Shown: positions 43,125 through 52,419 of the stretch, piece by piece
Numbering within the stretch: position 1 is the first letter of the stretch
Layout: the number at the start of each line of letters is the position of its first letter
Assembly (NCBI GenBank): GCA_044227505.1
Contig: JBGAWP010000004.1
Span: 1-64,000, forward strand
Origin: UBA7236 sp044227505
GTDB taxonomy: Bacteria > Bacteroidota > Bacteroidia > Chitinophagales > BACL12
DNA: 64,000 nt
Direction: 5' to 3'
Made by a program: the position numbers and the translations under genes
The notes under the pieces: generated by a model
Seen by the model: only the letters and a program-made list of their open reading frames with translations
What the model was told of the DNA's origin: nothing
Databases searched by the model: none

Positions 43125-43889
43125 TTATTTTATTTCTTGAAGGAATTCGCTTAAATAACGATTAAATTCCTCCGGTTGTTCCATCATGGGTGCATGTCCG
43201 CATTCATCAATGAATAATAATTTTGAATTTGGTATCAGCTTGTGAAATTCTTCTCCAACAAATGGAGGAGTGATGGTATCGTTATTACCCCATATCAGCA
43301 ATGTTGGTGCCGTAATTTTGGAAACTTCCTCTGCTAAATTCTGACGGATAGCACTTTTTGCCGTTGTAAGCACTCTTAATACCTTATTTCTGTCGTTTAC
43401 AATATCAAATAACTCATCCACCAGCTCTTTGGTTGCAAAAGCAGGGTTGTGGAAGGTAAGTTCAGCCTTTTTCTTAATGTATTCGTAATCACCGCGTTTA
43501 GGATAGCTGTCGCCCATGGCACTTTCAAACAACCCGGAACTTCCTGTAAGCACTACACCTTTAATTTTTTCAGGATTCCGCAATGCGTAGATGAGTGCAA
43601 TGTGTCCGCCGAGTGAATTACCCATTACGATAACCTTGTCGTATTTTTTCCAGGCTACAAAACGTTCCACATAATCAACAAAACCAACAACAGTGGACTC
43701 TTCAAGTGGCAGATCATATAAGGGAAGTATCGGGATCACCACTTTGTGCGTGGCTTTAAAATGTTCAATTATATCGAAAAAATTACTAAGCGCTCCGAAT
43801 AAACCATGTAAAAGCAACAGCACATCGCCTTCGCCCTCTTCAACATATTTAAATCCGTTTTCTTCTGTTATCGTGTGGTCCATACCCAT
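43125..43889 (-). CDS. Alpha/beta hydrolase
   Basis: 254 residues. Oxyanion HGLFG (28-32), nucleophile elbow GNSLGGH (90-96, Ser92), acid Asp in LLIWGNNDTITPP and catalytic His in ECGHAPMMEQPEEF. Cytoplasmic esterase/lipase-like fold; substrate not predictable. Ends 1 nt before the CBS gene start. Confidence 0.85.
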   Translation of the reverse strand: MGMDHTITEENGFKYVEEGEGDVLLLLHGLFGALSNFFDIIEHFKATHKVVIPILPLYDLPLEESTVVGFVDYVERFVAWKKYDKVIVMGNSLGGHIALIYALRNPEKIKGVVLTGSSGLFESAMGDSYPKRGDYEYIKKKAELTFHNPAFATKELVDELFDIVNDRNKVLRVLTTAKSAIRQNLAEEVSKITAPTLLIWGNNDTITPPFVGEEFHKLIPNSKLLFIDECGHAPMMEQPEEFNRYLSEFLQEIK

Positions 43890-43945
43890 CAGTGAATCAC
43901 AAAAATATGAATTTTGGATTGTTTAATACGTTTTGATTTGTGAAA

Positions 43946-44515
43946 TCAGGAATTCAGGGTGGAGAACCAGTTGCGAAGCATGGTAAATCCTGCTGTTGTG
44001 AGGATGGATTCGGGGTGGAATTGAAGCCCGTATAAGGGCAATTCAAGGTGTTTCAGAGCCATTGGCTCATTGCCGATAACAGTGGAAGCGATAATTTTTA
44101 GCGACGAAGGAATATTTTCAATATTGAGAGAATGATAGCGCATTACCTCTGTTTCGGGGGCAATATTTACGAAGATGGGGTCGTTTTCCAAATAAATTTT
44201 AGAGGTTTTACCGTGAAATGGCAGTGTTGAGTGTATCAGTTTGGCTCCAAAATATTGCCCTAAGGCCTGATAACCGAGGCAAATTCCGAGTATTGGGTGT
44301 GATTTATGGAAGTAATTAATGGTTTCCAGCGTAATTCCGGCATCCTCCGGTGTTTTGGGTCCCGGAGAAATTACAATGGCCTGGGGGGATAATAATTTAA
44401 TTTCCTCAACAGAAATTTCATCATTTCTTTTTACCATCACCTCAGCACCGAGTTGCGATAAATAATCGTAGAGATTATAAGTGAATGAATCGTAATTGTC
44501 GAGGAGAATTATCAT
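43946..44515 (-). CDS. pabA: Glutamine amidotransferase component of anthranilate / aminodeoxychorismate synthase
   Basis: 189 residues, the usual single-domain length. Class I amidotransferase triad: Cys79 in GICLGYQALG, His167 and Glu169 in QFHPES. It starts MIILLDNYDSFTYNLYDYL as in TrpG/PabA. It supplies ammonia to a chorismate-using partner. No trpE or pabB is adjacent, so folate (PabA) use is more likely than tryptophan, but a dual role is possible. Its ATG overlaps the cvpA stop (ATGA). Confidence 0.85.
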   Translation of the reverse strand: MIILLDNYDSFTYNLYDYLSQLGAEVMVKRNDEISVEEIKLLSPQAIVISPGPKTPEDAGITLETINYFHKSHPILGICLGYQALGQYFGAKLIHSTLPFHGKTSKIYLENDPIFVNIAPETEVMRYHSLNIENIPSSLKIIASTVIGNEPMALKHLELPLYGLQFHPESILTTAGFTMLRNWFSTLNS

Positions 44516-45063
44516 TCCACATTTTCTTTTGCCTCTGAAATTTCCAGATCTTCAAACCACTGTTGTAGCGAATTAAAAATATTTTTTACAGGAGGGATTA
44601 CTTTTCCGATCGTTTCAATTGTTTTTGGCGCAAAGGGTTCCGCTTTTTCGTATACAACTGATTCTGTTTTTAATTCCTGTGATAATAATCCTGCGTTATT
44701 GCTATAAAATAAAATAGTAGAAAATAACATTACCCAAATTGTACTCCAAATTATTGCTCCTGCAAGCTGATTGATAAAATTTAATTTCAGCAATTTGAAA
44801 AATCCCTCCAACATATTTTCCAGTAATCGAAACAATAAATAAATTCCAATAAAAACCACCATAAAAGAAATGAGCGGAAGATATTTAGAGGAAACATTAA
44901 ACCATTTATCGATATAAATTGCTGTTAATTCACTTAGATACACTGCAGCCATAATACCGATCACAATAGCAAGCAGGGAAACGATGGAGTGAATTAGTCC
45001 CTTCCTGTATCCGTGAATAAAGGCGAGCAATAAAAGAATGGCAAATACAATATCTAATATCAC
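44512..45063 (-). CDS. CvpA family membrane protein
   Basis: 183 residues, four predicted transmembrane helices (first at about 2-35), with the CvpA-like start ILDIVFAILLLLAFIHGYRKG. Family members were linked to colicin V production and bile or stress tolerance; the molecular function is unsettled. It overlaps pabA by 4 nt and follows yqeY after 50 nt. Confidence 0.82.
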   Translation of the reverse strand: MILDIVFAILLLLAFIHGYRKGLIHSIVSLLAIVIGIMAAVYLSELTAIYIDKWFNVSSKYLPLISFMVVFIGIYLLFRLLENMLEGFFKLLKLNFINQLAGAIIWSTIWVMLFSTILFYSNNAGLLSQELKTESVVYEKAEPFAPKTIETIGKVIPPVKNIFNSLQQWFEDLEISEAKENVE

Positions 45064-45113
45064 GTAGAATAAATAAACTGTTTGTGCTGAAAAATTATTT
45101 TGCGAACGAAATA

Positions 45114-45569
45114 TTAATCTCCGCTTAACATGGCTTTCACCATTGCGGAAACTGCTTTTCCATCCGCTTTTCCTGCAAGTTGTTTTGTTGCGGCGCCCAT
45201 TACTTTTCCCATATCCTGAGGACCTGTTGCACCCATTGTTGCAATTATGGTGTTCAGTATTGCGCGCAATTCATCTTCACTCATTTGTGCAGGCAGGAAT
45301 TTTTCTATCACAGCAATTTCTTCTGCTTCTACTTCCGCAAGTTCAGGTCTGTTTTGTTGGGTATAAATTTCAAAACTTTCTTTGCGTTGTTTCAATAATT
45401 TTTGCAAAACCTGCAATTCTTTTTCGTTACTTAAAGTATCATCGGCACCTTTTTCGGTTTTCGCTAATAAAAGAGCAGATTTAACTCCCCTCAATGCACG
45501 CAATCTGCCTTCCTCGCGGTTTTTCATGGCAGTTTTAATATCTTCATTTACCTGATCGAATATTGTCAT
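45114..45569 (-). CDS. GatB/YqeY domain-containing protein
   Basis: 151 residues, all-helical YqeY family. Features: MTIFDQVNEDIKTAMKNREE, LRALRGVKSALL, EEIAVIEKFLPAQMSEDEL and a C-terminal KADGKAVSAMVKAML. It resembles the tRNA-binding tail domain of GatB but is free-standing; a tRNA-related function is assumed rather than shown. Confidence 0.87.
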   Translation of the reverse strand: MTIFDQVNEDIKTAMKNREEGRLRALRGVKSALLLAKTEKGADDTLSNEKELQVLQKLLKQRKESFEIYTQQNRPELAEVEAEEIAVIEKFLPAQMSEDELRAILNTIIATMGATGPQDMGKVMGAATKQLAGKADGKAVSAMVKAMLSGD

Positions 45570-45624
45570 ATTGTTTGTTTTAGAAGTGCAAATTTCGGAA
45601 ATTTTGGGAAACTTGTCGTGAATC

Positions 45625-45664
45625 AGGAAAAAGGAGAGAGGAAAAAGGAGAGAGGAGAAAGGAG
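45625..45664. repeat. AGGAGAG heptad array
   Basis: Five exact 7-nt units plus a partial: AGGAAAA, AGGAGAG, AGGAAAA, AGGAGAG, AGGAGAA, AGGAG. It lies in the yqeY-bshA spacer, 100 bp from the TAGGACA array. The bases between them (45665-45767) hold no gene that I can support. Confidence 0.85.
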
Positions 45665-45767
45665 TTTAAATTTCTTGCGAAATTTTTGTTGAAGTCCGTT
45701 AGTGAGATCCTCGCAAAGAGCGAGAGCGTCACTATCTCCTATGAGAAAATCTTTTCAAATCGTTTGT

Positions 45768-45869
45768 TTTCCTATGTCCCATTTCCCATGTCCTATGTCT
45801 GTCCTATGTCCTATGTCTTGTGTCCTATTTCCTATGTCTTATGTCCTATTTCCTATGTCTTATTTCCTA
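45768..45869 (-). repeat. TAGGACA heptad module starting at the bshA stop codon
   Basis: On the minus strand ten consecutive 7-nt units start with the bshA stop codon (TAGGAAA, TAAGACA, TAGGAAA, TAGGACA and so on), then GACA, then TAGGACA, TGGGAAA, TGGGACA, TAGGAAA: exactly 102 nt. The GACA interruption followed by TAGGACA and a GGGAA unit is the same as behind recQ and manC. Confidence 0.9.
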
Positions 45870-47000
45870 TTTCCTCTCTTGGGCAAGCACTTTTTTATAA
45901 TACGCCTCATACTGCGGAAGTATATTTTCCAGTGAAAACTTATTCGCCTGCATTATTGCATTTTTTTTGAATTGTTTTAAAGTTTCTTCATCCTTTAAAA
46001 TGAGCATTGCATTTTTTGCCATGTCTTCCACATCACCAACATTACTTAAATATCCAGTTACACCTTGAATATTTATTTCGGGGATTCCGCCGGTATTTGT
46101 AGAAATAACCGGTACTTCACATGCCATTGCTTCTAATGCTGCAAGTCCGAAACTTTCTGTTTCTGAAGGGAGAATAAAGAGATCTGCAATTGCGAGTAAT
46201 TCTTCAACGGCTTCTTGTTTTCCAAGAAAATAAACATCATCCTCCATACAAACCTGACGCGTTAGTTTTTCTACGTTTTGCCGTTCAGGACCGTCACCTA
46301 TTAATAATAATTTTGCAGGAATTTGTTCTTTAATTCTGCAAAAAACCTGTACAACATCTTCCACTCTTTTTACTTTTCTGAAATTGGAAGTGTGTACAAT
46401 TATTTTCTCTCCGTTTTTTGCAATTACCTGTCGGAAATGTTCTTTGTCTAGTTTTTTAAATCTGCTGAAATCTATAAAATTTGGAATTACTTCAATATCT
46501 TTTACTATATCAAAATTTGTATAAGTATCATCTTTCAAACTTTGAGATACTGAGGTAATGCCGTCGCTTTGATTAATGGAAAATGTAACAACCGGAATAA
46601 AGGTCTCATCCTTGCCCACCAAAGTAATATCGGTTCCGTGTAAAGTTGTGATGAACGGAAGATGATAATTTTTTTCTTTCAGAATTTGTTTTGCGATATA
46701 TGCAGCACTTGCGTGCGGAATGGCATAATGCACGTGAAGCAGATCGAGTTTCTCAAAAAGTGCAACATCCACTATTTTACTGGCAAGTGCAGTTTCATAG
46801 GGCGGATATTCAAAAAGGGGATAATTGCTGAAGTTCACTTCATGAAAAAAGATGTTCTCGTGGAAAGAATCCAGGCGAAATGGTTGTTTATAGGTGATAA
46901 AATGCACTTTGTAGCCCTTATCAGCTAAGGCTTTCCCGAGTTCCGTGGCTACAACCCCGCTTCCTCCGTAGGTTGGGTAACAAACAATTCCGATTTTCAT
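45867..47000 (-). CDS. bshA: N-acetyl-alpha-D-glucosaminyl L-malate synthase
   Basis: 377 residues, GT-B glycosyltransferase family 4. First step of bacillithiol synthesis: UDP-GlcNAc plus L-malate. The start MKIGIVCYPTYGGSGVVATE is the BshA signature, with HVHYAIPHASAAYIA and HGTDITLVG following and the C-terminal PSETESFGLAALEAMACEVP nucleotide site. bshB and bshC are not nearby. The stop codon is the first unit of a long heptad array. Confidence 0.93.
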   Translation of the reverse strand: MKIGIVCYPTYGGSGVVATELGKALADKGYKVHFITYKQPFRLDSFHENIFFHEVNFSNYPLFEYPPYETALASKIVDVALFEKLDLLHVHYAIPHASAAYIAKQILKEKNYHLPFITTLHGTDITLVGKDETFIPVVTFSINQSDGITSVSQSLKDDTYTNFDIVKDIEVIPNFIDFSRFKKLDKEHFRQVIAKNGEKIIVHTSNFRKVKRVEDVVQVFCRIKEQIPAKLLLIGDGPERQNVEKLTRQVCMEDDVYFLGKQEAVEELLAIADLFILPSETESFGLAALEAMACEVPVISTNTGGIPEINIQGVTGYLSNVGDVEDMAKNAMLILKDEETLKQFKKNAIMQANKFSLENILPQYEAYYKKVLAQERK

Positions 47001-47095
47001 AGTGTGAAGGTAATGGGTTTAATAATGGTGTGGAACTGATTTTTGTTCCATAAAACGCGGATTTTTGAAATTAACAATTTATGCAGGCGATTGTC

Positions 47096-47146
47096 ACAAA
47101 GAAAAACTTAGTGACTGCTTAGTGTCTTTGTGTCTTCGTGGCAAAA
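47096..47146. repeat. Octad-type repeat copy (CTTAGTG/TCTTCGTG)
   Basis: CACAAAG and CTTTGTG can pair across 24 nt, and the right part reads CTTAGTG, TCTTTGTG, TCTTCGTG, GC, the same words as the inverted repeat at 14705-14819. Found in the spacer between bshA and the 47167 gene; nothing else is recognised there. Confidence 0.6.
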
Positions 47147-47166
47147 ATACATTTTTGATAGAGCCA

Positions 47167-47412
47167 CTAATCAATTCCAGTTTTAAGTTTAAATCCATCT
47201 CGAATTAATTCATAACCAAATGTAATAACCAGAAATTGGATAAAACAATTAATAACAAATAAAATGATAGTAAACACTAAATGTATATTAGCTGGATCTA
47301 TAAATATAAATATTGGAAATCCGATCGTATATCTGGCAAATTGAAAAATGTAACATACAAAGGCAAGGAAAAAAACATAACTCCAAAATAATATTGTGCG
47401 ATTTATTTTCAT
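47167..47412 (-). CDS. Small membrane protein, unknown
   Basis: About 81 residues with two hydrophobic segments (LFWSYVFFLAFVCYIFQFA and LVFTIILFVINCFIQFLVI). ATG 47412 starts 2 nt after the stop of the GH3/beta-lactamase gene; TTG 47418 is a slightly longer option. Not recognised. Tight spacing suggests translation coupled to the upstream gene. No function can be given. Confidence 0.5.
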   Translation of the reverse strand: MKINRTILFWSYVFFLAFVCYIFQFARYTIGFPIFIFIDPANIHLVFTIILFVINCFIQFLVITFGYELIRDGFKLKTGID

Positions 47413-47414
47413 TT

Positions 47415-50375
47415 TCAATCACTTGCAGCACCACCAACAACACCCTGACTCAAAAAACTTTCGTAGATCACATCCATGATCTTATTTCTTATTCCTTCTG
47501 AACTCAATTTATTGGGATCAGCAGTTGGTTGAACGCGGTTTGAAAGAAAAATATATAAGAGGTCATATTTAGGATCGGCCCAAACACAAATTCCTGTGAA
47601 GCCTTGATGACCGAAAGTTTCGGCAGAAGCGTACTGACTGCATGGAGAAGTATTGATCAAATCCGGTTTATCAAAACCCATTCCACGGCGTGAAATACTG
47701 CTTTGTTTTTTTGTCCAGGCGTTAATGGTTTGTTCGGGTAAATATTGTTGTCCTCCGTAATTTCCGCCGTTCAGCAACATTTGATATAAAATAGCAAGGT
47801 CCTCAGCATTGGAAAATAATCCGGCATGGCCTTCCACGCCACCCATCATTGCAGCGCCCATGTCGTGTACATATCCCTGAACAGTTTGATAACGGAAATA
47901 ATTATCATTTTCTGTTGGAACAATGCGCGACTTATCAAAATTATTTAATGGATTAAAACATGTTGTCTGCATTCCAAGCGGAGCATAAAACATGGAATTC
48001 ACAAATTTATCTAAAGGTACTCCGGCAATTTTTTCTGCTATTCTTTTTGAGATATATAATCCGAGGTCACTATATACATAATTATTTTTTTCCTTGAGCG
48101 GTTTATTTTGAATTAAACTCCAGATAGTATCCTTATAATCGTCGCGCATATACAATCCATCTGCAACCAAAGTTGTAAATCCTTTTATCGGGGACTGGTT
48201 ATAATATGCAGGATCAATAGTTCCATCTTCCTTTAATGTTTTTTTATAAAAAGGGATCCAGGCAACCAATCCGGATTGATGTGTGAGTATATCACTCAAT
48301 TTTAAATTAGCAATTTCAGTTCCTTTGGTTTCCGGTAAATAATCAACTACGGTTTTTGAAAGATCGAGTAAACTATCGCTGTATAATTTCATCAACATGG
48401 ATACTGTTGCAGTAGTTTTTGTTACGGAAGCAAGATCATAAATACTGCTGAGTTCCACCGGCGTTTTTTTGTCGTATTTATAATAGCCGTATGCTTTATC
48501 CCAAATTACTTTTCCGTTTTTTGCAACCAATACCTGACAGCCCGGAGCAGCCTGAACAGCAATACATGCTTTTGCTATGGAATCAATTTTATTTAAATAA
48601 CGAATATCCATTCCTACCTCTTGCGGAATTGTATATTTTAATCTGTTTAGTGAACCTGTTTGAACACCATCGTTCGCTAAAAAAATTCCTGAACCAACAG
48701 GTAATTTCCCATCAAAAGGAATTGCCCCAAACATAGCCATAGCAGTAGCTTGTTGTGTGTAGGCATCATCGTCGTAGGCAACAATATGATATTGAGCTGT
48801 CTCAAATTTTTCGAGTGAATAAGGTGTGCCGAAAACCACTACTGCAGTTTTGGTTGCCAAAGAAAGTTTCCAGATCAGATTTTCCGTATTTGCAGTAACG
48901 CCATATTCACTTGTTCGTGCGCGTTTCATATCATGAACCCCAACTACAACCACTTCATATTTTTTCAGTTTTTCATACATCTGAATAAAAGTGGCGGGAT
49001 CGGCGTCCTTACTGATCTGATAATTATCTATTTTAATATATTTTCCTAAATATTCCTGAAAGGTTGATTTTTTTCCGTTGCCAACACTTAATGATGCAAT
49101 AAAAACGGTATCAATTTTTTTAAAAGGAATAAGACTATCGATACCGTTTGCAAGTGTTATACTATTTTCTGTAATTTTTCTTTTTATTAAAGTTGCTTTA
49201 TCGGAATTAAGATCGAAAGTTACATTTTGTAATTTAACCGGTTTGTATTTATTCAGTCCGACGAATGCTTTTGCCTTTAAAATTCTGCGCACACTTTCAT
49301 CGAGTCTTTCCTCTGTAATAGTACCAATTTCTATTGCTTTTTTTATGGATTCGTAAGCAAGTGCAACATTTTCGCTGAACAATAAAAAATCGTTTCCTGC
49401 TAAAAATGCTTTTACTTCCAATTCTCCTGTTTCATAATAAGCACTAACTCCTTTCATATTTAATGCATCGCTGAAAACCAATCCGCGGAAACCAAGTGTA
49501 TCGCGTAAAAGATCTGTCCCTATTTTTTTTGAAATGGAAGATGCATGATTATTTACACTATCCAGAGAAGGAATATATAAATGCGCCAACATGATGGAAC
49601 CTAATCCTTCATTCATCAAAATTTTAAATGGAAATAATTCCAGGGTATCGAGATGCGTATAAGAATGATTAATGATCGGCAATGTAACATGACTGTCTGT
49701 AGATACATCTCCGTGACCCGGAAAATGTTTTCCGCAGGCAAGAATATTATTATCCTGCAGTGCATTCATGTACATCAAACCCTTTAAAGCAACATTATAT
49801 TTATTCTCCCCAAAAGACCTGTCGCCAATAACCGGGTTTTGAGGGTTATTATTTACATCGATAACCGGAGCAAAATTGCAGTGTACTCCTAACCTTTTAA
49901 GTTGTTGGGCAATTGCGGTTCCAACCTCATAAACAGTGGAATCGTTGCTCATGGCACCCCAGGTGAGCTGACGTTGGAAAGAGATCACAGAATCCAGTCG
50001 CATAGCAGGTCCCCATTCGGCATCCATAGCGATCATTAAGGGGATTTGGGACATGCTTTGATAGTTATTGGTCAGTTTCACCTGCCGCATGGGCCCTCCC
50101 TGCATAAAAATGAGTCCGCCTAACTGATATTTTTTGATGAGTGTCTCAATTTCTTTCACATGGGCAGCATCCTTATTGGAATATGCCGCAACCATAAAAA
50201 GCTGCCCTATTTTTTGATCAAGGGTCATTACCTGCATGAGGGAATCCACCCAAGGGTAATTCTGATCGTAGTAAGCTAGTTTCTTATCTGTATCAATTTC
50301 AGGCGGTTGTACACGGAAAGATGCCGATGCAAAACCGAAGGTAAATATTAATATGAAAAAAAATCTTGAATACAA
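47415..50375 (-). CDS. GH3 beta-N-acetylhexosaminidase fused to class C beta-lactamase-like domain
   Basis: 986 residues with signal peptide (ending ASA near 19). Residues about 40-400 are a GH3 domain of the NagZ type: KHFPGHGDVSTDSH (about 213-226) and nucleophile Asp near 301 in SDALNMKG. A GH3 C-terminal-like domain follows to about 590. Residues about 600-980 are a serine beta-lactamase/penicillin-binding fold: SxxK in ASVTKT (Ser about 648) and YSDLGLY as the YxN-like motif. NagZ removes GlcNAc from muropeptides; the second domain may act on peptide bonds or be an esterase. The same fusion is, to my knowledge, known in Bacteroidota. Confidence 0.88.
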   Translation of the reverse strand: MYSRFFFILIFTFGFASASFRVQPPEIDTDKKLAYYDQNYPWVDSLMQVMTLDQKIGQLFMVAAYSNKDAAHVKEIETLIKKYQLGGLIFMQGGPMRQVKLTNNYQSMSQIPLMIAMDAEWGPAMRLDSVISFQRQLTWGAMSNDSTVYEVGTAIAQQLKRLGVHCNFAPVIDVNNNPQNPVIGDRSFGENKYNVALKGLMYMNALQDNNILACGKHFPGHGDVSTDSHVTLPIINHSYTHLDTLELFPFKILMNEGLGSIMLAHLYIPSLDSVNNHASSISKKIGTDLLRDTLGFRGLVFSDALNMKGVSAYYETGELEVKAFLAGNDFLLFSENVALAYESIKKAIEIGTITEERLDESVRRILKAKAFVGLNKYKPVKLQNVTFDLNSDKATLIKRKITENSITLANGIDSLIPFKKIDTVFIASLSVGNGKKSTFQEYLGKYIKIDNYQISKDADPATFIQMYEKLKKYEVVVVGVHDMKRARTSEYGVTANTENLIWKLSLATKTAVVVFGTPYSLEKFETAQYHIVAYDDDAYTQQATAMAMFGAIPFDGKLPVGSGIFLANDGVQTGSLNRLKYTIPQEVGMDIRYLNKIDSIAKACIAVQAAPGCQVLVAKNGKVIWDKAYGYYKYDKKTPVELSSIYDLASVTKTTATVSMLMKLYSDSLLDLSKTVVDYLPETKGTEIANLKLSDILTHQSGLVAWIPFYKKTLKEDGTIDPAYYNQSPIKGFTTLVADGLYMRDDYKDTIWSLIQNKPLKEKNNYVYSDLGLYISKRIAEKIAGVPLDKFVNSMFYAPLGMQTTCFNPLNNFDKSRIVPTENDNYFRYQTVQGYVHDMGAAMMGGVEGHAGLFSNAEDLAILYQMLLNGGNYGGQQYLPEQTINAWTKKQSSISRRGMGFDKPDLINTSPCSQYASAETFGHQGFTGICVWADPKYDLLYIFLSNRVQPTADPNKLSSEGIRNKIMDVIYESFLSQGVVGGAASD

Positions 50376-50411
50376 TCGTGTCGTTTTTAACTATGACTTT
50401 AAACTATTTTG

Positions 50412-50419
50412 CAAAAGTA
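50412..50419 (-). promoter_or_regulatory. Candidate -7 element of the GH3 gene
   Basis: Minus strand TACTTTTG matches TAnnTTTG, 37 bp from the ATG, giving a plausible 30-nt leader. A TGTTG lies 15 nt further up, shorter than the usual spacing for a -33 box. Confidence 0.45.
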
Positions 50420-50588
50420 ATTCGAACTTTATGCCAACAGTATCTATTTACACATAAACTGTTGTTATCATCACTAAATTTAAGACAATAGTTCAAAGGA
50501 ATTATCTTTATTTGCAAAGAAACGTTGAACTTGTTTTTTTTGATACAACTTTGCAGAAATAATTTAGTTCAGAGAGGCTGAGGCATAC

Positions 50589-52412
50589 ATGGCAGACATT
50601 ATTCATTTATTACCGGATTCGATAGCAAATCAAATAGCCGCGGGGGAAGTTATTCAGCGACCTGCCTCGGCAGTAAAAGAATTGCTGGAAAACGCCGTGG
50701 ATGCAGGTGCTACGGAGATCAAGCTGATGGTGAAAGATGCAGGAAAAACACTTATTCAGGTGATTGATAACGGCTGCGGAATGAGTGTAACGGATGCCAG
50801 AATGTGTTTTGAACGCCACGCAACATCTAAGATCAGAACCGCTGAAGACATTTTTAAGATCAAAACAAAGGGTTTTAGAGGGGAAGCGATGGCAAGTATT
50901 GCCGCAATTGCCCAGGTAGAGCTCAAAACCAGACTTCAAGAGGAGGAGATTGGAACCCGAATAGTGATAGAAGGGTCTGATATTGTTAGTCAGGAACAGG
51001 TGCAATGTGCAGGCGGAAGTAATATTTCAGTGAAAAACCTGTTTTACAATGTTCCGGCCAGGAGAAATTTTTTAAAATCAAATACGGTTGAATTAAAACA
51101 TATTATTGACGAATTTGAACGTGTGGTTTTAGCGCATCCCGGTATTTTTTTCAGTTTGCAGAATAACGGGATAGAATTATTTCATTTGAAACCGGGAAAC
51201 TATCGCCAACGCGTAATTCATTTATTCGGCAGTAATTACAATGAAAAATTGGTACCGATAGAAGAAAATACTTCGGTTGCAAATATTCGCGGATTTATCG
51301 GGAAACCCGATTCTGCAAAAAAAACCAAAGGGGAGCAATTCTTTTTTGTAAATAATCGCTTTATCAGAAGTCCTTATTTACACCACGCGGTTATGAGTGT
51401 ATATAATGATCTTATTGCAGAAGGAAATTATCCTTTATATACAATTTATATCGATATTGATCCGTCTCGTATTGACGTGAATGTGCATCCCACAAAACAA
51501 GAAATAAAATTTGAGGACGAACGGATAATTTACACCTTTATTCAAGCCGGTGTGCGCCACGCATTAGCGCAATACAGCGTTACACCAACACTGGATTTTA
51601 CTTTAGATCCCACCTTTGCCAATCTCCCGAGTTTTTATAAAAAACAACCGCAGGATACCGTTTCTAAAAATCTTTCTTTTAAGACCTACGAAAGCAGGAT
51701 GAATGAAAATCCTACTTTTGAGAAAACGAATTTCCCTGATTTTCAACCGAAAGATTTTGATCGGGAATTAACAGCTGTTGAAAATAAGGATATAGAAAAT
51801 TCCGGTGGGAATGAAGAAAGAATATTCGGATATAATGCAGAAACAACTCCTTCCTTTCAGATTCACAATCAATATATCGTAGCTCAAATAAAATCTGGGT
51901 TTATTGTTATTGATCAGCAGGCTGCGCATGAAAGGATCTTATATGAAAAATATCTTGCGCAATTGCACAATAAAAAACACCATACGCAACAACAATTATT
52001 TCCACAGAGTTTAACTTTATCGGGAGCAGATGCGGCAATATTACTTGCGTTGTTGCAGGATATAAATAATCTTGGATTTGATATTCAACCATTTGGCAAA
52101 GAAACTTTCGTAATACACGGAGTTCCGGTGGAATTTGAAAATGGCAATGAACAAAAAGTAATTGAGGATCTTATTGAACAATTCAAAGAGGATAAGGCCG
52201 CATTAAAATTGCACAAACACGAAGTGATAGCAAAATCGCTTGCAAGGTCAAATTCCATCAAACGCGGGCAAAAATTGGATGAGCGCGGAATGCGCCATTT
52301 GACCGATCAGTTGTTTGCGTGTGCAACACCATTTGTTTCTCCATTCGGAACATTAACCTTTACAACATTTTCGCTCGACGAATTAGCAAAACAATTTCAG
52401 AAAAACAATTAA
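50589..52412 (+). CDS. mutL: DNA mismatch repair protein MutL
   Basis: 607 residues. GHKL ATPase N-terminus: IANQIAAGEVIQRPASAVKE, ELLENAVDAGAT, DNGCGM and GFRGEA; then the transducer domain with DVNVHPTKQEIKF. The C-terminal dimerisation domain has DQQAAHERILYE, close to the endonuclease motif DQHA(x)2E(x)4E with Gln in place of His, so nicking activity is plausible. It couples MutS to downstream repair. It leads an apparent operon: 7 nt to the first rhomboid gene. Confidence 0.96.
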   Translation: MADIIHLLPDSIANQIAAGEVIQRPASAVKELLENAVDAGATEIKLMVKDAGKTLIQVIDNGCGMSVTDARMCFERHATSKIRTAEDIFKIKTKGFRGEAMASIAAIAQVELKTRLQEEEIGTRIVIEGSDIVSQEQVQCAGGSNISVKNLFYNVPARRNFLKSNTVELKHIIDEFERVVLAHPGIFFSLQNNGIELFHLKPGNYRQRVIHLFGSNYNEKLVPIEENTSVANIRGFIGKPDSAKKTKGEQFFFVNNRFIRSPYLHHAVMSVYNDLIAEGNYPLYTIYIDIDPSRIDVNVHPTKQEIKFEDERIIYTFIQAGVRHALAQYSVTPTLDFTLDPTFANLPSFYKKQPQDTVSKNLSFKTYESRMNENPTFEKTNFPDFQPKDFDRELTAVENKDIENSGGNEERIFGYNAETTPSFQIHNQYIVAQIKSGFIVIDQQAAHERILYEKYLAQLHNKKHHTQQQLFPQSLTLSGADAAILLALLQDINNLGFDIQPFGKETFVIHGVPVEFENGNEQKVIEDLIEQFKEDKAALKLHKHEVIAKSLARSNSIKRGQKLDERGMRHLTDQLFACATPFVSPFGTLTFTTFSLDELAKQFQKNN

Positions 52413-52419
52413 AATATAG

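Noticed and set aside
45686..45970. Plus-strand reading frame rich in PMSYVLC-type heptapeptides
   Set aside because: It is the translation of the TAGGACA heptad array on the wrong strand (21 nt gives 7 residues) plus the 3' end of bshA. Not a gene.
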